From assembly GCA_030248195.1 (NCBI GenBank), contig JASAND010022292.1, forward strand, positions 1 through 64,000: a stretch of 64,000 nt of DNA, read 5' to 3'. Shown here in pieces: positions 59,601 to 64,000 of this stretch. Positions within the stretch are counted from its first letter, which is position 1. Each line of letters begins with the position of its first letter. The notes beneath the pieces were generated by a model. The model did no database searches. It had not been told where the DNA came from and was given only the letters and a program-made list of their open reading frames with translations. The DNA is from Trissonchulus latispiculum. Lineage: Eukaryota; Nematoda; Enoplea; Enoplida; Ironidae. The position numbers were made by a program, and so were the translations under genes.

Positions 59601-62600
59601 TTGTCTAAGGCCCTTCGAAAATGAAACATTATAGGGTTCTAGTGATCTCCTCAACATAGCAATTTAGACATTTAACTAATGACAATAAGCTAAGCTATCT
59701 TGTTTAAGTTGTGATACAGGTACATTTATATAAGATACGTTTACATGTTATAAGTTTTCTTTAATAGGGGACCAAACAAAAATTAACTACCAACCACGTT
59801 TTCTGCATAAGTTTGAATAACATAAAGTAAAACGAGAAACCACAAGAGTATCCATAGTCTTAACCGCAAAGTAGCAAAAGTACGATAGCCTACAAGTACC
59901 TTGAAAAAGAAAACAAACAAATACTCGGCAACAAGAATAAAGCATAGGCAACAAATAGCAACAACAACGAAAATAAAGCATGTTCACGCTTTTGCATCTT
60001 TCAAGATAGGCCATATCCAAGTTAATGCATTAAGCTTAAGACCTTTAGGATAGTTGTATCGAAAGCAAAACTCGTCCAACAGGGCTCCTCTAGAATGCTT
60101 TTGGACGCCATGAGCTGCAGGAATGAACTGCTTCAAAACGCCCCAGACTCCTTCAATAGCCTGAGTATGCGTTCCGTCCTCAGCGACGAATTCCTCATTA
60201 TGATTACAAGTTGAATGCTTGCAACCACAACGATTCAGGTTGATATAGCTGCGAAACTGGTCAGAATGAATAGTTGCACCCGGTGGAACATGGGAAGTTA
60301 TGTACTTCAACAAAGTTTTCTCAGTCCGGTTAGCGACAGAATAGATCGCCAGCAGATGGGAGGAAGATTGAAACATCCCAAAAAGCCAGTATCGCTCAAA
60401 TAGTTTTCCTTTATTACATTTCTGAACTTTCCCAGCTGAATTATGATGATGGGAGGAAGATTGAAACATCCCAAAAAGCCAGTATCGCTCAAATAGTTTT
60501 CCTTTATTACATTTCTGAACTTTCTGAACAGCCAAACGATTTCTGTAACGATGATCAGTCTCTTGTAATGTCGGTTCTTCTGGGGCCTCTTCTTCCAGAT
60601 TGGGTTCAAAAGCTTCAGCATGGACGTCTTCAGGCACATGGAAAACCATCGGGTTTCGGCTAACGCAGTTGCTGATGCAACAACGGATCTGGGCAACCCT
60701 GTAAAGCAAAAAGGACAAAATATTCACTAAATACAACAAGATTATTGATAGAAGTCAATTTACAACTTTAAACTTCATAGAATACGGACCGCCACATTCA
60801 GTACAAGATTCGCTGAGATGCAGTTAAAAATTAGCAAATGAAATTACTTTGTGTTAGTCCTGCAAATCAAGATATCTTACCATGAAAAAATGGTTTTCTC
60901 ATCCACCTGGGGTACACACTGTGTGATTGTAGTCACATGCATACCAATAGCGAAGCAGTAGATGGTTTGCAAGAAATAGCTCATTTCTTGTTTGACTCCT
61001 TGAAAAAAGGAACCATGCAGTTCCGACTTGCTCGTGTTGCACCTACAACAATAAAATTTCCAACCACATTTCCTGCTGTTGTCAGCGCTTGGTCATTTCT
61101 GTTCCGCATTTGTCACAGGATGGCACACAGAGCATTCCTTGATGCTTCAAGAACGCTTTTGTGCTCTCCTCAGATCGAGTGATATCAGCCAATTCAGAAA
61201 AGGATAAAATGGGACAGGAATGCAACTTAGCTGATATATCTTCCGACAATAATTTCCTCTGCTGATATTTTCGGATCAAATGCTTCAAAACCAATTCTCT
61301 GTCGGGAAATGAAAAAGCAGGATTTAGTAGCTAATCCGTCCGTTGGACAGTTTCTTCATTCAATGCCGATGAGCCAGCGTCAGGAGGCTTTTGAACCTAA
61401 AACATAATAATATTTTATTTCCAAGCACAGGCTTCGTAAATGGTCAAATATTACATTACATTACATGTAAAACCTGCCGGATATTCCATACATGGAATAA
61501 CCGGCAGGCTTTACACGCTGAATATAGGCGAAAATGGCGAAAACCTGCCGGGTCTGGCAGGTAAGTAAACTAAATAGAATCACTTTTAAATAATCATAAA
61601 TTCAGCAAGAACAGTATTCCTAAAACGTTATAAACATTTTTCGCTGCTTACTTGCTAAAATTGTTCTTGCCAGACCCGGCAGGTTTTCGACATTTTCGCC
61701 AATGTTGTACATGTAAAACCTGCCGGTTATTCCACATATGGGATATCCGGCAGGTGCACTATTAGGAAGATTGCTTCAGAAATAAAACGCAACTGAATGC
61801 AGAACAACGATAAATAGATTTGGCAACCTCTTAACACAGTTCAATAAGAAAATTAAGACCGATTTTACTTATCCTCCTTCCACTCCTCTCTGCAAAGTAT
61901 GCGTCTCACTTCTGTTTCAAACGCCGTTCCAATTTAGGCGCACGAGCAGCTTCAAGATGATCGTAAAACTCATTTGCATAATCCAAACAGATCTATCAAT
62001 GATTTGCCGTTCAAAAACAATGTTGTCTTCCAGACGGACTTTTTCAGTTTGAAGTCTGAAACCCAGTTTTTTCTCAATAACCTCAGTCAAAGTTAAATAG
62101 GGCTCCTCGGATGGATTTATCTCGTCCACAGTTGGCATCGGCGGAAGAAAAATATTAGGTAAGTTAACAAATCTCATTATTTCATTTCCAGTTTCGTGAA
62201 TTGGAGTGTTTGGTTCTGTTGTTTGAGGAAACAAATTTCTGGAAACGTTTATACTGCGAGAGCTTTGCGCTGAAAGTCTAAGTCTGGAGTTTCAGCAACT
62301 GCAGTCGTAGAGCTAGGAGAATCTGCAGTTTCTGGAGCCAAAATATCTGGAGTTCCAGGAGCTAAGATAATACCTTGATCACGTTCTGGTGAATCAGTAT
62401 CAACGACACCCTCCTTCATGGACCTAATAAATGCTGCGAAACGGTTTTCCTCTTCATCTGAAGACATGGTGACACTGCGCACTTGCTTTTTAGACCCAAA
62501 TGTATAGCACCAGTAGCGAGCTTTGCAGCTGTGTCAACTTATTTGGTGGGGTTAGTCGCTTATGTGTTTTTGTATTAATTTTTCACAGATGAATCCGTGG

Positions 62601-63621
62601 CTTCAACTGCAGGATATGATTGGAAGTGCTTCTCAATGGCCGAAGCCTTTCAGAAAGCTTTTTTGGACAAAAGAGTTTCTGTACAAGGACAGATTCACTC
62701 TTACTTTGTTCTGCTGGTCCAACGGCTGCCCATTGCACATTTTCCTTAGCACTTATTTTTTGTGGTTGTCGGATTACAGAAGAGCGGGAGAAATTCATCA
62801 GAGATCTTTACAATTGTTTGTCCCATGATGCCAACTTCAGAAAGCGATATCGCACATACTGTATGGTCCGAAGACGCTGGGTCAACTTAGAAAACTGAGT
62901 TATTGTTAATTTTGCTGGGTGATTGTTATCTTGTTTTGTTAAATTGACACTAAATAAAAATGACTTTCTGACGACTAGTTGCTATGTTCCGCCTAGATTC
63001 TCGATGCAGTCATTAGTATACAAGCGGTAAGCAAAATAGTCATTGCTTACCATCAAAATTTACTAGGTACACAAGGCCCTTCGGGAATGAAGAATTTCGT
63101 GAAGTGGGCCGACAATATAATAGTAAATCAGCAACCTGCCGGATTTTGGATTAAGGTATTTAGGCTAAATAAAGTAACAGCTCGCACGTGGGTTTATGCC
63201 TGCAGCATGAGTTCCAAAGTATCAGATTTTAGTTGTAAATTAAATTCTGCACAAATTTAGAATTTGTGAAAGCGCTCTGCACGAGGATTCGTGCACCTGC
63301 CGGATAGCGGATTTGTTCTTTCAACTACCTGTTTTTGTTGATGGTCATATGTGTAAACTTTATATATACTGAGGTTACTAATTGATGTAATTAAGTTTAC
63401 AAATATTAATCTGAATACAGTCCGCAGTAACAATGAAAACGCAAATATCAACATTAAAGGCTATAAAATGTGATATAGTTAGAGGTCGGAAATGCTAGCG
63501 TAGTAACAGTACAAACTCACTACCATGTGTGCATTTCAATTTCAGTTACTTGCCTGATTCAGCACACAGCGCAGATTAGCAACTCCCTGGAGGATCTACG
63601 ACATTGTCAAGAACCTTGTCG
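41610..63621 (+). CDS. DEG/ENaC-family sodium channel with a giant mucin-like extracellular domain (partial gene, 3' end outside window)
   Basis: Eight exons have GT...AG borders and matching phases: 41610-46922, 47032-47206, 47451-47557, 47776-47826, 55541-55748, 56769-56829, 58343-58451 and 63546-63621. Translated in order they give a Thr/Ser-rich mucin region followed by the DEG/ENaC ectodomain: DDMFIQCSF, YGNCFTTH, a GLNVVLRLSSEDYL strand, KLVIHQPSS, KIALRG, then the cysteine-rich thumb with CIH, SCMV, EICGCANP, LPWC, TCL and RHCQEPC. Spacing and order match the family. The family forms trimeric amiloride-sensitive sodium channels gated by protons, peptides or touch. The second membrane helix should lie beyond 64000. 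No mutation is seen in these exons. Upstream exons at 28066 and 31127 may belong. I know of no described member with such a mucin region, though EGF-repeat fusions (EGAS) exist in C. elegans. Confidence 0.8.
41640..44650. repeat. Coding tandem repeats (Thr/Ser-rich)
   Basis: Units of roughly 45 to 60 bp, such as those carrying ACCACGTCAACCAGTACTAC, recur with small changes. Blocks of two or more units are themselves duplicated, for instance around 42420-42600 and 44090-44520. All indels seen keep the frame, which indicates selection on the protein. Confidence 0.85.
47032..47206 (+). CDS. DEG/ENaC exon: start of the finger domain
   Basis: The acceptor is GATAATTTCAG and the donor CTACCA|GTAAGA, phases 1 to 2. 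The exon encodes a helix-rich start and then GYQRDDMFIQCSFD...HGCY, the family motif (D-M-x-x-x-C-x-F) that opens the ectodomain core with its first conserved cysteines. Confidence 0.8.
47451..47557 (+). CDS. DEG/ENaC exon with the YGNC motif
   Basis: Acceptor GCTGTTTCAG, donor GATGCAG|GTAGTA, phases 2 to 1. It encodes VFKNLFHDSTYGNCFTTH; Y-G-N-C-[YF]-T is one of the strongest DEG/ENaC signatures. Confidence 0.8.
47776..47826 (+). CDS. Symmetric 51-bp exon of the DEG/ENaC gene
   Basis: AAACAG acceptor and GGTGCAG|GTAAGT donor give a 17-codon exon with phase 1 at both ends, so it can be included or skipped without shifting the frame. It encodes TVQSETIVQLNVGAGA, and its last bases resemble the end of the preceding exon (GCTGATGCAG against GCTGGTGCAG), hinting at duplicated splice sites. 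Confidence 0.5.
47827..48005. repeat. TA microsatellites at the start of the long intron
   Basis: (TA)n tracts at 47853-47941 interrupted by CG dinucleotides, followed by the left end of an inverted-repeat element. Confidence 0.75.
48006..48805. mobile_element. Non-autonomous element with 155-bp inverted repeats, 800 bp
   Basis: The left arm begins GTAGCAAGATTGGCAAG and the right ends CTATCTTGCTAC. The arms (48006-48155 and 48650-48805) contain several shorter palindromes of the form AGCAAGATAGTTATCTTGCT. The middle includes a (TA)n tract at 48156-48217. No ORF of note and no clear target duplication. Confidence 0.75.
48832..50497. mobile_element. Large hairpin element carrying a 408-bp insertion
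   Basis: Left arm 48832-49199 plus 49608-49770 is the inverted copy of 49895-50497, giving arms of about 540 bp around a loop of about 125 bp. The right arm contains a TA tract at 50061-50110. The left arm is interrupted at 49200-49607 by an unrelated sequence. ORFs in this region are arm translations without known content. Confidence 0.7.
49200..49607 (+). mobile_element. SINE- or LINE-like insertion with AAG tail and 10-bp target duplication
   Basis: GGATCATAAT stands at 49190-49199 and again at 49608-49617, flanking a GC-richer block that ends in (GAA)n at about 49590-49607. A target duplication plus a short simple-repeat tail is the mark of a LINE-mobilised insertion. No A/B box pair or reverse transcriptase was recognised in it. 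Confidence 0.55.
50565..50625. repeat. TA microsatellite
   Basis: (TA)n run next to the right end of the hairpin element. Confidence 0.85.
50829..51206 (-). repeat. tRNA-derived SINE with (TTTACC)n tail, about 378 bp
   Basis: On the minus strand an A box (TGGCCGAGTGGTGG, 51195-51182) and a B box (GGTTCGAACCCC, about 51149-51138) resemble a tRNA-Ser or tRNA-Leu head. An unrelated body follows, and the 3' end is a TTTACC repeat (seen on the plus strand as GGTAAAGGTAAAG at 50834-50846). Confidence 0.65.
51207..51842. other. Noncoding interval
   Basis: No gene recognised. A short GC-rich patch (GGGCCGG and GACCCCC, 51655-51710) resembles the other GC-rich islands in the window. Confidence 0.35.
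51843..52419 (-). pseudogene. LINE reverse transcriptase C-terminus, 5'-truncated (family unassigned)
   Basis: Two overlapping frames (52192-52419, then 51843-52232) match the end of a LINE reverse transcriptase: a short segment with MKDLAIVV, then YETYIRSKLECASEVWNPYL, IIKKVQRRFTKRLFGF, and LLNLETLEVRRLRRDLVMVYK. The catalytic FADD part is missing because the copy is truncated at 52419. One frameshift near 52200. No endonuclease is present. Confidence 0.7.
52540..53348 (+). pseudogene. LINE reverse transcriptase segment
   Basis: It begins around RWLRQFLADRRAC, followed by GVPQGSCLSPLLFLIFIND and the catalytic FADDLALWA (near 52722), then FLGVTFDRLLNF and YITFIRSALEYCAGVWGP and EKVQNRACRIITG. 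The frame stops at 53348 shortly after a run of six A residues where the frame shifts. Confidence 0.85.
53281..54447 (+). pseudogene. LINE RNase H and C-terminal cysteine domain
   Basis: The continuing frame carries the RNase H catalytic set: DIWTDGSAESG (first D), SSYRAEVNAVHQGL (E), IRIYTDSLSLVERL (second D), and VPSHCGVRGNEKADRMA (last D with a conserved H). The end has a cysteine motif (CPSPLCPDCLQEKETLEQL) as in I-like and R1-like LINEs. It is intact to the stop at 54447. Confidence 0.85.
54501..55540. other. Noncoding interval (end of the long channel-gene intron)
   Basis: No gene recognised. A CAGTCAGCTATATATACGC segment near 54859 resembles one at 52448-52471, so the LINE may have inserted into a local repeat. 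It ends with the ATCATTGCAG acceptor of the next channel exon. Confidence 0.35.
55541..55748 (+). CDS. DEG/ENaC exon: palm strands with KLVIHQPSS
   Basis: Acceptor ATTGCAG, donor AAATC|GTAAAT, phases 1 to 2. It encodes GLNVVLRLSSEDYL, GAKLVIHQPSS, VLPGFHTKIALRGV, matching the family pattern (L-x-L-x(n)-EY, G-x-x-x-x-IH, PG-x-x-T-x-IxL). These strands form the palm and beta-ball of the ectodomain. Confidence 0.85.
55848..56543. mobile_element. Non-autonomous element with internal repeats of a TTGTAATTTCTACAGG motif, 696 bp
   Basis: Inverted ends (CACTCTTA at the left, TAAGAGTG at the right, similarity about 35 bp) bracket a region where quasi-palindromes such as CTTGTAATTTCTACAGG recur at least four times. 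No ORF. It lies in an intron of the channel gene. Confidence 0.6.
56769..56829 (+). CDS. DEG/ENaC exon: first thumb cysteine segment
   Basis: Acceptor TAGTCGCAG, donor ATCGCA|GTATGT, phases 2 to 0. It encodes CIHSTEEISPYYYASDYQIA, which fits the stretch after the palm (C...YY/YS) of the family. The phase match to both neighbours supports it. Confidence 0.65.
57138..57311. repeat. Inverted-repeat element made of a GAGTTAAA motif, 174 bp
   Basis: The ends CTAAGGGCCTTTTCGCGC and its complement surround repeats of GAGTTAAA and TTTAACTC. Same design and same outermost bases as 27533-27949. Confidence 0.65.
57349..57804. mobile_element. hAT-like non-autonomous element with GC-rich interior
   Basis: It begins TAGAGATGAGCA and ends TGCTCATCTCTA; TAGAG fits the hAT terminal pattern. 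The subterminal regions are repeats of GGGCCGG and GCCCGG, and the middle is AT-rich without an ORF. The flanks TTCTCCGA and ACTCCGAT are similar but not an exact 8-bp duplication. Confidence 0.6.
58080..58160 (-). repeat. tRNA-derived SINE head, second copy
   Basis: The minus strand shows a degenerate A box (CAACTCAGTTGA, 58146-58135) and B box (GTGGGAGTCCTAC, 58101-58089). The sequence and its continuation to about 58200 are alignable with the copy at 41000-41072. Confidence 0.5.
58343..58451 (+). CDS. DEG/ENaC exon: thumb with CGC motif
   Basis: Acceptor ATGTTTCAG, donor GAAGAGA|GTATGT, phases 0 to 1. It encodes SCMVSAAQEMYVEICGCANP and later LPWCKTIEE, the typical C-x(n)-CGC-x-x-P pattern of the DEG/ENaC thumb. 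Confidence 0.8.
58452..59140. other. Intronic interval before the Merlin-like transposon
   Basis: No exon or repeat of note recognised apart from a CTCATAT-rich patch at 58815-58870. Confidence 0.35.
59141..59403 (+). repeat. Left terminal inverted repeat of the Merlin-type element
   Basis: It begins GAAAGAACGACCCAAATCCG, contains CCGGCAGG twice, and ends at CCCGAAGGGCCTT, paired with the right repeat. Confidence 0.75.
59984..60698 (-). CDS. IS1595/ISXO2-like transposase, catalytic exon
   Basis: After a GCTTTACAG acceptor at 60699-60707 the frame runs to the stop at 59984. It carries LQETDHRYR at the place of the first catalytic aspartate, YWLFGMFQ, then GATIHSDQFRSYI (second aspartate) and HTQAIEGVWGVLKQ (third acidic residue), matching the DDE pattern of the IS1595 family. 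A 76-bp stretch before the second aspartate is duplicated in frame (31 extra residues), which may disturb the fold. The open frame extends to 60739 but the first residues are intronic. Confidence 0.8.
60356..60524. repeat. In-frame 93-bp-spaced direct duplication inside the transposase
   Basis: The sequence at 60356-60431 recurs at 60449-60524 without visible differences. The offset of 93 bp adds exactly 31 codons, so CNKGKLFERYWLFGMFQSSS appears twice in the protein. Confidence 0.9.
60882..61307 (-). pseudogene. IS1595/ISXO2-like transposase, N-terminal exon with frameshifts
   Basis: From an acceptor-like CCCGACAG near 61308 the frame gives LVLKHLIRKYQQ, LHSCPILSF and CDKCGTEMTKR, then similarity moves to another frame (CGWKFYCCRC...) and again to a third (MSYFLQTIYCFAIG), ending at TTCATG|GTAAGA (60882). 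This zinc-ribbon N-terminus (C-x2-C...C-x-C) is standard for the IS1595 family. The donor phase matches the catalytic exon. Two frameshifts suggest decay unless small introns exist here. Confidence 0.65.
61450..61765. repeat. Nested inverted repeat with CCGGCAGG motifs inside the transposon
   Basis: Short hairpins at 61470-61510 and 61718-61760 (ACCTGCCGG...CCGGCAGG) and a longer inverted pair (GAAAACCTGCCGGGTCTGGCA at about 61537 with its complement at about 61665) form a self-contained 300-bp structure. It may be a smaller relative inserted in the big element. Confidence 0.65.
61917..62234 (-). CDS. Uncharacterised ORF of the Merlin-type element, part 2
   Basis: An open frame of 105 codons with PNTPIHETGNEIMRF and EEPYLTLTEVIEKKLGF. 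I do not recognise a domain. It may continue the acidic frame upstream through a frameshift or small intron at about 62270. Confidence 0.35.
   Translation of the reverse strand: MFPQTTEPNTPIHETGNEIMRFVNLPNIFLPPMPTVDEINPSEEPYLTLTEVIEKKLGFRLQTEKVRLEDNIVFERQIIDRSVWIMQMSFTIILKLLVRLNWNGV
62249..62482 (-). CDS. Uncharacterised acidic ORF of the Merlin-type element, part 1
   Basis: The frame starts with two possible ATGs (MRSVTMSSDEEENRF). It is rich in Asp, Glu, Pro, Ser and Thr, like a disordered N-terminus. It lies between the right terminal repeat and the transposase exons on the same strand, so it could be the first exon of the transposase or a second gene. Confidence 0.35.
   Translation of the reverse strand: MRSVTMSSDEEENRFAAFIRSMKEGVVDTDSPERDQGIILAPGTPDILAPETADSPSSTTAVAETPDLDFQRKALAV
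63073..63322 (-). repeat. Right terminal inverted repeat of the Merlin-type element
   Basis: Inverted copy of 59141-59403 beginning AAGGCCCTTCGGG and ending GTTCTTTC, with small insertions and deletions relative to the left copy. Confidence 0.75.
63546..63621 (+). CDS. DEG/ENaC exon: thumb with terminal cysteines
   Basis: Acceptor ATTTCAG, donor TTGTCG|GTAATA, phases 1 to 2. It encodes TCLIQHTAQISNSLEDLRHC then QEPC, the family pattern of a cysteine, an L-x-x-C and an x-x-x-C just before the wrist and second membrane helix. Confidence 0.7.
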
Positions 63622-64000
63622 GTAATATTAATTGTGTGCAAGTTGTACATTTTACAGAGAAGAAACAAAAATGTTGAGCAGCCAGTATTCTTACTTAGTA
63701 TGCGTTTTTTCTTAAATCCTACATCGTTTTTACGCGAAATAAAGCGGATTTTAGTTCAGTCCTTAATAGAAGAAGAACTAAGTTAAAGTCTAGATATTCT
63801 GCGATCTGTATGGTTTAGCCGAGTGTGCCTAATTGCACTATATATAAGAAGAAGTGTAAGCCATTTGAGGGCTTCTCTTCACTGCATTGCGTAATGGTGC
63901 TCCGCCCACAATACACGAATATTCCCCCGTTCCGGGTTGGATCGCACTGTTCAAATATGCACCCCTCCCCGTTTAGGTGGGGTCCCCGGTTGAGAGGCTG
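63622..64000. other. Noncoding interval at the right edge
   Basis: No exon recognised; the final channel exon(s) should lie further right. The last 100 bases turn rich in C and G runs. Confidence 0.35.

Larger units (their letters stand above)
59141..63322 (-). mobile_element. Merlin-type DNA transposon with ~255-bp terminal inverted repeats, 4.2 kb
   Basis: Left repeat 59141-59403 and right repeat 63073-63322 are inverted copies with moderate divergence. Between them the minus strand encodes an IS1595/ISXO2-like DDE transposase in at least two exons, plus a second small acidic ORF pair. The element sits in an intron of the channel gene in antisense orientation. The motif CCGGCAGG occurs repeatedly in both repeats and inside. 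Target duplications of 8-9 bp expected for Merlin were not identified; the exact outer ends are uncertain by a few bases. Confidence 0.75.

Noticed and set aside
62562..62898. Plus-strand ORFs as the next channel exon
   Set aside because: They lie inside the Merlin-type element and lack the thumb cysteines; the exon at 63546 fits phase and motif.

Overview
The window is nuclear DNA of an animal, most likely a nematode. It is AT-rich, introns have GT...AG borders, a chemoreceptor-type seven-helix receptor resembles nematode srsx receptors, and a DEG/ENaC sodium channel (an animal-only family) is present. The species is inference; an enoplean nematode would fit. Most of the 64 kb is transposable elements, old repeats and introns.

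Layout. 0-6.2 kb, minus strand: a decayed protein-primed family B DNA polymerase of Polinton/Maverick (adinto-like) type, with frameshifts, an in-frame stop and two intron-like gaps in the palm domain, followed by a two-finger C2H2 exon and a small ORF with a C-terminal hydrophobic segment. 6.2-14.9 kb: no gene seen, a few GC-rich hairpin islands. 14.9-15.9 kb: an intact single-exon GPCR. 16.7-17.3 kb: a 595-bp foldback element with an 8-bp target duplication. 20.9-25.9 kb: a ruined Ty3/Gypsy-like element. 27.5-29.5 kb: two non-autonomous DNA elements. 34.3-39.9 kb, minus strand: a BEL/Pao retroelement with few lesions and one recognisable 153-bp LTR. 48-51.2 kb: two hairpin elements, an insertion with an AAG tail and a tRNA-derived SINE. 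51.8-54.5 kb: parts of two head-to-head LINEs. 55.8-57.8 kb: three non-autonomous elements. 59.1-63.3 kb: a 4.2-kb DNA transposon with ~255-bp terminal inverted repeats and a spliced IS1595/ISXO2-like (Merlin-type) transposase.

The main host gene lies on the plus strand across 41.6-63.6 kb, perhaps from 28.1 kb, and runs off the right edge. Eight exons with compatible phases and canonical splice sites encode a DEG/ENaC-family channel whose extracellular domain carries one enormous exon (41610-46922, about 1,770 codons) of Thr/Ser-rich mucin-like repeats. Upstream, a cysteine-rich exon (31127-31456) and a membrane-segment exon (28066-28191) have matching phase and may belong to the same gene. 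If so, the BEL element, both LINEs, the SINEs and the Merlin-like transposon all sit in its introns. I regard this mucin-channel fusion as the most novel item here.

All calls come from reading the sequence; no database search was run.
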